Positions 44,375 to 56,160 of a DNA stretch of 64,000 nt are shown here, one piece after another (the first letter of the stretch is position 1; each line of letters begins with the position of its first letter). Source of the stretch: Lenzites betulinus (taxonomy: Eukaryota; Basidiomycota; Agaricomycetes; Polyporales; Polyporaceae); NCBI GenBank assembly GCA_022264855.1, contig JABYQU010000025.1:420377-484376 (forward strand). The letters run 5' to 3'. A program made the position numbers and the translations under genes. The notes beneath the pieces were generated by a model. It was not told where the DNA came from. It did not search any database and saw only the letters and a program-made list of their open reading frames with translations.

Positions 44375-44985
44375 AAGGGGTGTCTCCCGGAGGCTCTGCT
44401 GGTGTGTAGTACACAGCTTCATATGCACTGTGTGTGTACTCGGAACAGATGTGTGTACAGAGCATGTCTCCAGGAAGCACCCCCTGCGCACATGGACACA
44501 CCGTACTTGGAGCGGATGTGTGTACGGAGCATGTCTCCAGGAGACACCCCATGCTCACACAACCGCATAATGCTCTGAGCAGGTGTGTGTGCAGGGGGTG
44601 CTTCCAGGAAGCACCCCCTGCGCACGTGGACACACCGTACTTGGAGCGGATGTGTGTACGGACCATGTCTCCAGGAGACACCCTGTGCTCACCGGGTGCG
44701 TGTGCGGGGGTGCTTCCCGGAAGCACCCCCTGTGCATGTATACACACCATACTCAGTGCTTGGAGCGGGTGTGTATACGGAGCATGTCTCCAGGAGACAC
44801 CCCATGCTCACACAACCGCATAATGCTCTGCGCAGGTGTGTGTGCAGGGGTGCTTCCCGGAAACACCCCCTGTGCACATGTACACACCGTACAAAACTGG
44901 CTAATGCTCTGAGCGGGTGCATGTGCAGGGGTGCTTCCCGGAAGCACCCCCTGGTCATATATTTGTACTGTGCTCTGAGCGGGTG
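44375..44985. repeat. Palindrome-bearing tandem array (family A)
   Basis: Alternating units carry ATGTCTCCAGGAGACACC palindromes (for example 44531, 44664, 44783) and GGGTGCTTCCNGGAAGCACC palindromes (for example 44594, 44705, 44846, 44924), joined by GTGTGTGCAGG- and CACACCGTAC-like spacers. It lies just beyond the 3' end of gene P1. Frames in the array are repeat artefacts. Confidence 0.8.
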
Positions 44986-45073
44986 TCAGTGTTAAGTTAT
45001 ATGTAAGCAGCCTATGTCTCAGTTATGCTCTATCAGAGATTTCTATAAATTGTATACAACCCAAGTTAAACTA

Positions 45074-46343
45074 TTATATATCATTTCCACAAATAGGGCA
45101 TTCATAAATGTCCTCCGGTTTCCAACCCTGCAACATAGCCAACGCCTCCTGCGGCATCAGCGCAATATCCTTTGCCACACCAATATTCTCCAGAAGATAC
45201 TCTTGAACGTCATTGGGGCAGCCGTTCTGAGCATCTTCTTCACGAATCTTGCTGACGATGAGCTCGAATGAGAGCACGTAGTTGAGGCCTGGCATCCCAC
45301 GCTGGATGGGAAGTGTGCTGAGCTGCTGCCAAAGCAACCAGTCGAATGGCCCGTATTGGACACGGTTTCCGCATCGCATTTGAACAGCCTCCTCGACTGT
45401 TTGGGGCTGAAGAGGACGGGTATCGCGAGGGAGGGGGAGGGAGACCTCGACAGCATTGGAGCGCTCGCAGCAGGTGGTATGGAGCCACTTGTTGCACCGA
45501 AAGCACCACCGAAGTATGTCGCCCTCAGCTCCCAAGGCCGGTAGGGTGTACTGGCCGTCGCAGGTTTCGGTGCACATGCTGAACACACAGCTCTAATTTA
45601 ATAGATATCAGAAATAAATCTGAGCAGATATGGTGGGGAAAGAACTCACGAGTGGCAGCTCATAGCGCTCAAGGGTGGGGTTGTTCATGTTGAAGCTGCG
45701 TATGAGAGTCTTGTCACCCCTGGCGAAAAGGGTGGCCGCATCGATCACTGGGAAGGAGATGACAGTGGGGGTCATATTGATGACCCGCTCGAGCGAATGG
45801 ATGCGTTCGGCAAATGTGTATGTGTCATGGGACAGCGATACAAGCTCGTTCTCCCCCTGGGACACGATAAAGTCCCGCCCGACTTGGTTGGCCATCTCGT
45901 CAGGGGTAAGCTCCCCATAGGAGAAGTACCAGTGGAGCTTGACAAGCTATGTGAAGTGTAATGTGAGAGATAGCATCTTAGATATTATATATGTACTTAC
46001 CGAACCCAGTTCAGGGTGCTTGCACAACCCAGCGATGCGTGCATACGTCTTGCGGTCGAACTTGATTGCATCGTCACGTCCTGACCCGTCAGGGTAGATA
46101 GAGACACTTCAAGCAAACCATTAGCGTCTATGCACAAATGGCAGGCAGAGCCATACTAATCACGACATTTGATGTAGAAGCTCTCCCCGGGCTCTGGGCG
46201 ACGACCTAAAAATTGAAATTAGACAATACACCGAAATATAGGTGGCATAGATACTTACACAACAGGCCCTGTACAACTTCACCTGCACGGAATGCATCAC
46301 TCCACTCTATGGCAGAGCGAGGAACAGCTGCAAGGGTAGGCAT
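45074..46343 (-). CDS. P1: BAH-like plus PHD-like zinc-finger protein
   Basis: Exons 46343-46259, 46205-46157, 46106-46001, 45946-45650 and 45592-45074 give 351 residues with all introns in phase. Residues about 28-150 look like a BAH module: a beta start with ESFYIKCRDYVSIY, then ARIAGLC, VKLHWYFSYGELTPDEM and ELVSLSHDTYTFAERIHSLERV. The finger starts exactly at the last exon: C186-x3-C190, C209-x2-C212, H217 and C220 (CNKWLHTTC spacing as in PHD). The fourth pair, C344-x2-C347, is at the very end of the protein after about 125 intervening residues. P2 and P3 share this plan and the final-intron position. Such modules read histone tails or DNA-bound complexes; a nuclear chromatin-reader role is inference. 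Not disrupted. Confidence 0.82.
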
Positions 46344-46404
46344 AGATGGCTGAGGGGGATAAATTTGGGGGGGATGGGGGGAATCTGAGCCCAGCGCCCT
46401 CACA

Positions 46405-46411
46405 CTATATA
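46405..46411 (-). promoter_or_regulatory. TATA box of P1
   Basis: TATATAG on the minus strand, 61 bp before the P1 ATG at 46343. Confidence 0.55.
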
Positions 46412-46799
46412 TTGCCAGTCGATGGCTGTGCAATAATCGAAAATCACTAGTGGCTAGCCACAATCAGGATAATCAAAAAGTGGGCAATATTTCATTAATT
46501 ATACCACAGGCACAATCAGAATGATCACTGATTATCCTGATCAGATTCAGATAAGTTCATTATTTTTAATGTATTTTACATCACATGCTAAATGAACAAT
46601 ATATGCGCTATTGCTACTTGGAAGGCGTAAAGCATGTACATAAAGAGCTATACACATGCAGATATTTATGCTACAAGGACTACAAAATACCTTGTTATAC
46701 CAGATGACGGGGAACTCAAAATATTATTTAAGGTCCAATCTGGCAACAAAAACGCAGTGTAGGAGACACATACACACACAGAATATCAATTCTTTGCAT

Positions 46800-47650
46800 C
46801 CGGCGTGTGAGGTCGGTGGAACGCCCGTAGCGGTGAGGAGGCACACGCGTGGCGGCATTCCTAAGTGGTTAGCGTGGTTCCGGGAAACATGCCCGCGCGG
46901 GGGGATAGTGGACGGCGCTCGTACACGCCTGTGGCGGAATATCCGATCGCGGCAGCGCGCGCGGCGCGCTGGATCGTACTTCTGGGAAACCCGCCGGCGT
47001 GCGAGGTCAGTGGGACGCCCGTAGCGGCGGGGAGGCAGACGCGTCGCAGCGTACCTGAGTTGTTAGCGTGGTTCCGGGAAACACGCCCGCGCGGGGGGAT
47101 AGTGGAGCGCGCTCGTACACGCCTGTGGCGGAATATCCGATCGCGGCAGCGCGCGCGGCGCGCTGGATCGTACTTCTGGGAAACCCGCCGGCGTGCGAAG
47201 TTAGTGGAACGCCCGTAGCGGCGGGGAGGCAGACGCGTCGCGGCGTACCTGAGTTGTTAGCGTGGTTCCGGGAAACACGCCCGCGCGGGGGGATAGTGGA
47301 GCGCGCTCGTAGATGCTTGTGGCGGAATATCCGATCGCGGCAGCGCGCGCGGCGCGCTGGGTCGTACTTCTGGGAAACCCGCCGGCGTGCGAAGTTAGTG
47401 GAACGCCCGTAGCGGCGGGGAGGCAGACGCGTGGCGGCGTACCTGAGTTGGGAGCGTGGTTCCGGGAAACACGCCCACGCGCGGGGCTAGGGGAACGTGT
47501 TCGCACTCGCAGGTGGCGGAACGTCCGACGGTGCGCGACCTCCAGCGCGGGGCCAGTCGTCAGCCACTCCGGGGCGTACCTGGAGAGACACGCGTGCAGG
47601 GGCGTGCGTCCTGGAAACACGGGTGGCTCCGCGACGTTGGTGAGCTTGTG
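46800..47650. repeat. 194-bp tandem satellite array, about four copies
   Basis: GTGGTTCCGGGAAAC recurs at 46874, 47068, 47262 and 47456, exactly 194 bp apart. Other landmarks (CGGAATATCCGATCGCGGCAG, broken here; GGGAAACCCGCCGGCGTG; GGAGGCAGACGCG) keep the same period. The last unit decays after about 47500. Frames of about 115-120 codons run through it in several phases because 194 is not a multiple of three, so it is not coding. Confidence 0.92.
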
Positions 47651-48430
47651 GTGAGGACGCGGGTGCGTGTTTCCGGGAACCACTTAGGCGCACTTGTCAG
47701 CGGGGCTTGATAGGACCCAGTCCTGGTTTGATGGCCGACTTGGCGTGAGGCGTCGACCGGGACGGTGCGCCGTGTACAATCGAAATGAGATCTCCATCTA
47801 GGCGATGGCCCGATGATACTGCGATCGAGTTGAAGACTCACCTATGGTTGTCCGAAACCCCGCGAACGTCAAATTCGCACTCTCAATCCAGCACTCCTTC
47901 CCCGCACACAACGAGCTTGAAGGTCCGATTAGAAAGAGTGCGTTGGTCCGCTAAGACGAGGTAGTCGGCGGAGGAAGGCGAGGTGACCGAGCGAGTGCAG
48001 TTAAGCCGAATGAAAGCGAGAGTAGTGTCGGCGTACAGATTAGATTAACATTAAACTGCCGGCATTCTCCGTGGGATTGATACGCGCCCGTGCCTATCGG
48101 GCGGTCCGAATTAGGCAGGAACTGTCTTTACGCTATTCAACGCAATCCTGGGCTTCTCAATCGTTTACATTTGCCCGTTGCCTTTCGTCCTCGTTTCTGC
48201 CAATATGATCCACTGTTTATTTGATATCTCTCTCTCCCTCTCTGACTTGACCCATCAAGCCACCGATCTCAGCGATCGGTGAGATAGTGGGAGCGCGCCG
48301 ATCGTGTACTAGGTGAGTTAACCATTGCAGTGGGTATCCCGCCCGCGCGGGCCTATGGAGAAACGTCCCACCGCAGCGCCGAGAACAGTCTGTACAGAAC
48401 ATAGGAAACTTTTTCGATCACCATGCGCAA
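47651..48430. other. Intergenic; upstream region of the SNF2-type gene
   Basis: No coding signal. The end of the region is the promoter of the gene at 48519. Confidence 0.5.
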
Positions 48431-48437
48431 TATATAA
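48431..48437 (+). promoter_or_regulatory. TATA box of the SNF2-type gene
   Basis: TATATAA, 81 bp before the ATG at 48519. Confidence 0.6.
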
Positions 48438-48518
48438 CGAGCCGGGCTTCAGCGCATTTGCTCGCAGAGCATTTGGCAACCCCCGCCGGCCTCGTACCAT
48501 CCCCCGCTCACCTCCGTT

Positions 48519-51500
48519 ATGCCTACCGATCAATACTTCGAGGCCTTCTTACACATGGCCGCATCCACGGATATCGACAATCCCGCGCCCTTCTCGTGGC
48601 CCGAATGGCGCGAATGCGTCGTGGACACCGTGCCGCCCTGGGCGATGTCGGCAACCCCGGAGAATAGTCGCGTCACTGAGGACAAGATCGAAAAGATTAA
48701 GGCTTTCGCTCAAGGGTACTACGCGTTATCCAACGCGAAAGATCGGTCAGCGTACTGCCAGCGCCGCGGTGCACATAACAACAACGCCGGTCGCGACGCG
48801 CTCATCGCGTACCTTGCGGACGAGTGGCCTAAATGGGGCATTAACGAGATCATCGACGGCGTGCTGAAAGGCAACGACATTGATGTATACACAATGGCTG
48901 AGCCAGGTTTGGCTAAGGTAAGTCGACCCTCGCAGTGTGGCGCCGTCTCCGCTAATATATTGAAATAGTTGTACGCGCTTGACCTGTCTCCAGTGGTCGG
49001 CCTGTACCGCGACATCGCCGTCAGGATCTTCGGCGATGACGCATACCAGAACAGCCTGATGATCAAGGAACCCGCGACCCGCTTCGTCAGGACGCTCTGT
49101 GCTGGTTACTGGAAGCGCATGCGAAACAAGCTCACGCGCGAGCGCATCGCTTTGAAGAAGGCCGAAGAAATGGTCACCCGTGAACGCGAAGGTACGTTGC
49201 TTGGCTATTAGGACTTGTACAACATTAACTTTGTCTCTTAGCTTTCGAAAAGCTGCCAGTTCCCAGCGCCGCCGCTGGATTACGCTACATCCGTGCCTTA
49301 GAAACCTGGCTGAATCGGCTGCGCAAATGGAAAGTCGACCACCTAGGCGAGCAACACGCCGACGCTGAAGAAACCCTCGAAGGCATCAAGGACCAATTGC
49401 AGGGCATCCCCACCAAGGCGTCGAAAAGTACGTACGCCACAGCTCTATTTGTACCTGTCTAACAATGTGTGCACAGAGCTCCCTGCGAGTTTGTCGGCCG
49501 CTCTCGCTACTCTCGCTACGACGGCAGAGTCCGCGCAAGTCCTCGGCGTCGTGCTCGAGCTCATCACTGCATACAACCACGACGAGGAGCAACCCGTCCA
49601 CCGCGTTCCGAACGACCTCACCGATTGGAGCGACGGATGCGAGGAATACTACGTTATGGAGAGGGAGGCCATCGCACGCGCACTCGGTTTGGCGACCACC
49701 CGGATCCCGTTCCTCAGCCAGCTCCAAGACCCCATCGGCGAGCTCGACCCATGGTCCGAGGAAGGGCTGGAGGCATTGCGCCGCGAGACCGCCGAACCGC
49801 TCACGCCTATGTGGCATCAGATGGTCGGGATTCTCAAGATCATGGACAACCTCTTTGAGGGTAAGAACGTACTCATAATGGACGAAGTCGGCGTTGGCAA
49901 GACCCTCCAGGCCGTAGGAGCAATCGCCATCTTCGAATACCAGCGCCTGCACTTCCAGCGGACAGGAAAACACTCGGACAGATTCAGTCAGTCAGGCCGG
50001 TTTCGGTTTCACGCGCGCGTTTTCGCTAACGTGCTTGCAGGTGTTATGACTACAGGGTTGACCCCGCTAACGGCCGACACCCACATCATCGTGGTCCCAC
50101 CTGGGCTAATGCATCAGTGGATGATGGAACTACATCGCTATCTCGCGCACGGCTCCTTTAGCGTCCTGCCTTATACCGGGAAGTGTACACTCGAAGGCCG
50201 TCAAGCGTTCTGGGAGTTGTACGCGACAGTCTCCAGGCCGACCATCATCCTGGCTTCCAGTACTGTGAGTAGTACGCCAGCATTCTATAGCCCTCACCCA
50301 TTCTAACCCTCACTACCAGGCTTGCAAGGCCGATATCGACATGTTCTTCCAGAAGACGACTAGTAAGGGTGTCCGCCCGAAGCCGAGCCATGCATGCCCG
50401 CTTGGGCTAGTCGACAATACGCTGTTTTCGCCCAAGCAGCGCTATGCAATCTTCATATGCGACGAGGCCCACTACGGACGTACATTCAACAAGCTTCGCA
50501 TCGCTTGCGTCGAATTGACGGCCCGCTCGCGCATGACGGTGGCGCTGACGGCTACCCCGGTCATGACGGGGCCAATGGTATTTACTTGCAGTTTCATGCG
50601 TGCGCCTCCTAACTGATTACACCCCAGGACTTGGTCAACCTTGCGACGTGGCTTCAAATCCCGGGGATCATTGACTCGGAGATGACTATGTACAAACGCG
50701 CCGTCGAACGCGCGCGCCGCAAGGAGCGCAAGAAACAACTGGAGGGCAAAGGCGACGTTCGGCTCGCCCGCGCTCTCGCTCTCGGCAAGATCAGCAAGGA
50801 CGCCGCCGAGGACCACGTGAAAAAGGTATACCACGAATGGATTTCGAAAATCCGCGGCGTCTTCAAAGGTTATATGATGCGACGCACGATCTATTCTCGC
50901 GACAACCACGACAAACCGATTTCCGGACTCGATCCGTGGGTCGAGTCGTCACTCCTCATCCCGCTCAGTGACAGGGAGATGGACGCGCAACGCGCGTTGG
51001 CCGAACTGTTGGCCGAACAAGGCGTGTCGGTCGAGTCCGACGCCGTTGGGGTGAGTGATCATGTTTATATTGGTATTTTTGAGATTCGCAGTCGCGCGTG
51101 CTGCACGCAGGAACACCCGAAAACTTGTTGTCCCTGCGAGCAGCAACTCATGAGCAATACGCGGGCGTGTCTCCTGGAGACACGCCCGCGTACTCGCATT
51201 GTTCGGCTCCGCCGCGAGCCCTGGCAGCGGAGATTCGTCTCGTCGCGCGGAGGGCGAGTTAGTCCCGATGTATGTCGGTGACAGTAGTACACAGCGAAAA
51301 GACGTACGCGTGGCTACGTGCTACAGCATTGGGGACCCCAAGCGTGTCTCCCGGAGGCACGCACACGCACTCCCCTCCGAGTCAGCACGTGCCGCGAGGA
51401 CTCCTGCTCCGCCCTGCAGTGCATTACGCGCGTGCGGGCGTGTCCCCCGGACACACGCGCTGCGGCAGGAGGGCACGGACTCCCGGAGACACGCGCGGCG

Positions 51501-54069
51501 CGTTGGGGACCGGGCACCGCGCCATAGCAAGGAGCAGCGGGTGTGTCCGCCTGAGGATCCGTGCGTGCGTGCGCGCGTGTCTCCGGGAGGCACGCGCGCG
51601 TCGGGCACCAGGGACCGCGCCGTAGCTAGAAGCAGAGGTGGTTTCGCCCTGAGTATCCGTGCGTATGTGCGTGTCTCCCGGAGACACGCTCGCGTCGGCT
51701 ATCGCGCCTTGGCTAGGATGAACCTTGACTAACCGCTTGAGCATGCGTGCGTGCGGGCGTGTCTCCCGGAGACACGCAGTCCTCGATATCGCTAGACCCT
51801 GAACGACTCTTGTTGTTCTCGCGTTATGTATCGCCTACTGACTCTTCCACAGACGTTTTACCTGACTATTCGACAGTCACTGCTCCACTGCGGCTTCTCC
51901 AACATCCCCGGATACGCGTTCACCGCAGCCGACAAGCTGCAGCCGTACTCCGCACACCCATCGACCAAGATCGACGCCGTATTGCGACTGCTCGAATGGC
52001 ACATCGGCCATGTCTGTCGCCCCCCGCTGGCATACGACATTGATCAAGCACGTTTCGACCCTATGCCACTCGAACACTGGCCGAAGGCCGACGCATTGTG
52101 TGATACAATGTCCACCGACAAGGCAATCGTCTACTTGGCCTTTCCCAGTCTAAACTGGCTTATCAAATCGGTCTGTTGTATCTACTACTAATGGCACATT
52201 TTGGTCGCGATGCTAACATTGTCTGCAGGCACTGGACGAGAATGACATACCGTATCAGGAAATCAACGGCCTTCTGAATACCGCACAACGTGCGGCTGCA
52301 CTCACCGAGTTCCGTACGTCGAAGACGGTCAAGGTACTCCTGCTCTCCGGAGTCGGCCTGTGTGGTCTCAACATGGCCTTTGCCAACATCGTGATCATTG
52401 TGGTACGTCTACACATTGCTCTCTATTGGGTTAGCTAAGTTCGCATTTAGGACAACCTTTGGTCCGCCCAGGAGGACCAGCAACTCATAGGTCGGGTGTG
52501 GCGCTACTCACAGACCAAGCCAGTCATAGTATATCGTATAATTGCACAAGATACATCCGACGTCTTCCTCAACAACATTGGCTTCCAGAAGGGGACTATG
52601 CACAACGAGTTTTCGGGTGTCGAAGCTACCATTCGTGCGTGTCGTTTCCTGCGCGATCCACGCTGAACAAGCCTTTGCTCACGCTCATGTTAGGTCATGC
52701 GTTCAAACCGACCGGGGACGCGACGATCGACGACGGTCAAAGCGACGATGACACTGACAACGAGAAGGGGAAGGCCGCCGAGTCCACCGCTTCTTCCGCC
52801 CAGGAGAAAGCCTCCGCCGCTCGTGCTCCCCCGGCGAAAGCTGCGAAGAAAGCGGGGAGGAAAGCCAAGGTGACTCCGGTGAATCCAGACTCCGCGGCGC
52901 CGTCTGCCACGGCTCAACGGGCGTCGACGAGCACTGATAAGTCTACCGCGACGCCCAAGCCGCGCGCTGTGCGCAAGAAACAGCCAAAGAGCGCAGCTAC
53001 GGTTCCACCGGAGTCCACAGAAGCGCCGGCTCCTTCCGAGGACCCCAAGTCTAGCGAGGACAACATGATTGAAGACAAGGGCAGTACCCCAAGCCCGACC
53101 GCGTCCGCGTCCGCACCGTCAAACACGACCGCCCCCTCGACAGTAAAACTCACGCCCAGTGACACCTCTGCGCGCACTACCGCGCAGGACACGCAGGCGA
53201 CGACGGTCATCGTAACTCCCGAACGAACGCCTACCGTGATGCAGTCCGCGACGGCCGCGTCAATCTTAGCCGACGCGTCGGAGGGTCCTAACCGTACAGC
53301 CACGCCCAACAGCTCTGCGAAGTCCCCTTCAAGCAGCTCTTCGCCGCCTGAGCTCACGGCAACTCACCCCCCCACGATTACTCCTTCTCCGGCGACGATT
53401 TCGTATGGGCGGTTTACGCTATCCGTCCCCAGTGCCCGCGCGTCCGTGGATGCACATCTTACGACGCCGTCGGTGAGTGATTTGTATCACTGCACCCTGT
53501 CTTTGCTAAGCAAAGTTTAGTCCACCACGACCGCGCCTTCGGCTGGAGGGCTCTCGGAGGGTGCAATCAACCCGGACGGCGGTACGGATACGACGGCGGG
53601 CCCACTCACACCCCCGGCAGCCTCTCACAGCGACGACCCTAGGGAAGGCGGTCCGCTCGATGCCCTCGATCCCACCGAGGTGGAGACGTTCAGCAACTCC
53701 GCTTTCGCGCATAGCGACAGCAGTCCGCTCTCGTCCATTGCAGACGGCGAAGACCATACGCGCGACGCTGATGCTGATCTCCCTGCGGAGCACGTCGGGA
53801 AAGGCAAGGGTAAGCAAGTGGAGCCGCAAGTGAACACCGACTCTTCCATGGGGGAGCCCTCGGAAACAGGCCGCATGCTCAAACGACGCAAGATCGACGA
53901 CGATCCAAACATCCTCAAACGTTCCGCGCGGAACCAAACGGCTCTCCTTGGACTCGGAACCGAGACGCGGCCGGGAACTCTAGAGGAACTTCCACCCGCT
54001 GGGGGTTCCGCGCGCGGCGGGAAGAAGGGTGTTGCACGGGGCGGTCGCGGTGGCCGTGTTCGGAAGTAG
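48519..54069 (+). CDS. SNF2-type helicase-like protein, 1408 residues
   Basis: Twelve exons: 48519-48917, 48969-49191, 49242-49427, 49477-49986, 50041-50264, 50320-50577, 50628-51050, 51853-52170, 52229-52402, 52451-52634, 52694-53472 and 53521-54069, all in phase. N-terminal about 300 residues of unknown fold. ATPase lobe 1: LTPMWHQMVGIL (Q motif region), MDEVGVGKT (motif I, about 404), VVPPGLMHQW (Ia), CDEAH (II, about 560), ALTATPVMT (III). Lobe 2: VLLLSGVGLCGLNM (V) and DQQLIGRVWRYSQ (VI, about 920). The C-terminal 470 residues are Ser/Thr/Pro/Ala-rich with basic patches. Motif I has VGVGKT where canonical SNF2 has MGLGKT. Likely a nuclear DNA translocase. The 802-bp intron 51051-51852 is packed with family A palindromes, yet the frame is intact. 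Confidence 0.9.
51161..51777. repeat. Palindrome cluster inside SNF2-gene intron (family A)
   Basis: At least six copies of a GTGTCTCCNGGAGACAC-like palindrome: 51161-51189 (perfect, 14-bp arms around a central T), 51341-51361, 51435-51459, 51571-51600, 51669-51689 and 51753-51777, usually embedded in alternating GC/GT such as GCGGGC or GTGCGTGCG. They are similar to those at 44.4-45.0 and 54.5-56.6 kb. Confidence 0.85.
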
Positions 54070-54880
54070 GCTATACGAACAAGATCTGACGTTTGCGCAC
54101 AGCTACAGCTCGTTTGCCAGTGTAGTGCGGCGAGTCGAATTGCGTTACTGCTCTGTCCTCAATCCCGTCGTTACTCATGTGCCTGCAACGATATGTTTGC
54201 GATACCTGCGGATGTGCATCACCCCTAAGTACATTCAAACTACTGTGCTATGTGTGTGAGTACGTGTACATATACTGTGTGGCTCCCCGGGCGATCGTAC
54301 GCTTCGTGCGCATCTCCGAAATGCCGTCGCTTTGATCCCATATGGAGAACGCCTCTGCGAGTGTTGTTAACGACGGTGTGCGCCCCACAGAGAGCATGCA
54401 CTCGCCGACGGCCCGGGTTAGAATCTTGTCCGCGTGGGCCGACATGGTAGAAGCCCTCCCGCATAAGACGTGCTAGGGTGTCAAGGTCAGTAAGCGACAA
54501 CAGTACGAAGACATGCCTCCTGGAGGCACGTTGTCGTACACTACTAGTAGCGGTACGAGCCGGTCACTCGGATGTACTATGAAATACAGGGCGGTAGCAT
54601 ACGATCTGAAATGGACAGGCCAACGAGCCTCGTGGAGACTCGTGCGCGTGCGCTGGGCGAAAGTTCTTCGAGAGCACAAGCAAAGGCGTGCGGGCGGGAG
54701 TCATGCTGGGCTACTAGTATTGAGCGGCGAGCGAGTGTGTTACAGCGGTGTTAGTGCTACACGCGCGCATACTAGTACAGGCGAGTACGGCCCCGTGTAC
54801 GAGGATGTACCTATTCGTACAGTAGTCGCGCACACGCAGAAGTGTCTCCTGGAGACACGTCCGCGTGTGCAGGCCCGTTC
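54070..54880. other. 3' flank of the SNF2-type gene; no gene seen
   Basis: A 65-codon minus-strand frame at 54248-54445 has no support. A long imperfect palindrome built on GCCTCCTGGAGGC lies at about 54493-54536, and another family A palindrome at 54841-54860. Confidence 0.5.
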
Positions 54881-56160
54881 ACGTACGACGTACGATACCA
54901 CGAGCAAGAGTCTGACAATGGGGGGGAAGCCCTACAAACGTGCATACACGGGTGCGTCGACCAATGTACGAGGATGGCCCGGCGTACGAGGGGATGCCTC
55001 CTGAAAGCTCGGCCTCGTACGCGGACTGGGAATGTCCACACACAAGACCTGCACACGCGGACGTGCCTCCTGGGGACACGCCCGCGTGTGCGGTCCGTTC
55101 GCGTACGATGCCGGGAGCGAGTTTCTAACACGGCGATGTTAGTCCTACACATGCGCCTACACGCGAGTACGAGCCCGTACCTATCCTCAGAGGAGTGGAG
55201 ACACCTCCCCGTGTGCCGGCCCGTTTGCATATGGCGTACGATAGCTCGAGCGCGGGTTTAATCCAGAGTATTAGTGCTATAAGCGCAGACGGGTTCGTCC
55301 GCGTACACGGAGCTGTCTCCGGGAAGCACGGTGTCTGAAATGGACCGGAATGTGTACCGACGAGATCTGCGCACAGCACGGACGTGTCACCCGGAGGCAC
55401 GTCTACGTGTGCAGTCCGCTCGCGTGCGATGCCGCGCGCCAGTTTCTAACACGGCTTTGTGAGTCCTTCGCATGCGCATACACGAGAGCACGAGCCCGTA
55501 CCTGTCCTCAGATGAGTGGAGGGACCTCCCTGTGTACAGGCCCGTTTGTGTATTGCGTACGAGTGCTATACGCGCGGCCGGGCCCGTCCGCGTACACGAT
55601 GCTGCCTCCGGGAAGCACGCTGTCTCACACGGACCGGAATGTCCACCGGCGAGACCTACGCACAGCACGGACGTGTCACCCGGAGGCATGTCTACCTATG
55701 CAGTCTGTTCGCGTGCGATGCCGCGCGCCAGACGGCTTTGTTAGTGCTTCGCATGCGCATACACGAGAGCACGAGCCCGTACCTGTCCTCAGAGGAGTGG
55801 AGAGACCTCCCCGTGTGCAAGCCCGTTTGCGTATGGCGTACGATAGCTCGAGCGCGGGTTTAATCTGGAGGGTTAGTGCTATACGCGCGGCCGGGCCCGT
55901 CCGCGTACACGATGCTGCCTCCGGGAAGCACGGTGTCTAAAACGGACCGGAATGTCTACCGACGAGACCTGCGCACGGCACGAACGTGTCACCCGGAGGC
56001 ACGTCTACGTGTGCAGTCCGTTCGCGTACGATGCCGCGCGCCAGTATCTAACACGGCTTTGTGAGTCCTTCGCATGTGCATACACGAGAGCACCAGCCCG
56101 TACCTACCCTCAGTGTAGATGTATGTAGGCGGACGTTTCTCCAGGAGGCATGTCTGCGAG
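54880..56160. repeat. About 300-bp tandem repeats with palindromic cores (family A)
   Basis: Landmarks such as CCCGTACCT.TCCTCAG recur near 55175, 55495, 55778 and 56096, so units are about 285-320 bp. Each unit carries GCTGCCTCCGGGAAGCAC-like and CGTGTCACCCGGAGGCACG-like palindromes (55314, 55384, 55604, 55673, 55917, 55985) and a GTACGATAGCTCGAGCGCGG block. Frames inside are artefacts. Confidence 0.85.

Noticed and set aside
46656..47654. Several 114-122-codon frames
   Set aside because: They run through the 194-bp satellite in shifting phases and are repeat artefacts.
54248..54445. 65-codon minus-strand frame next to the SNF2-type gene
   Set aside because: Too short, with no splice partner or recognisable motif.
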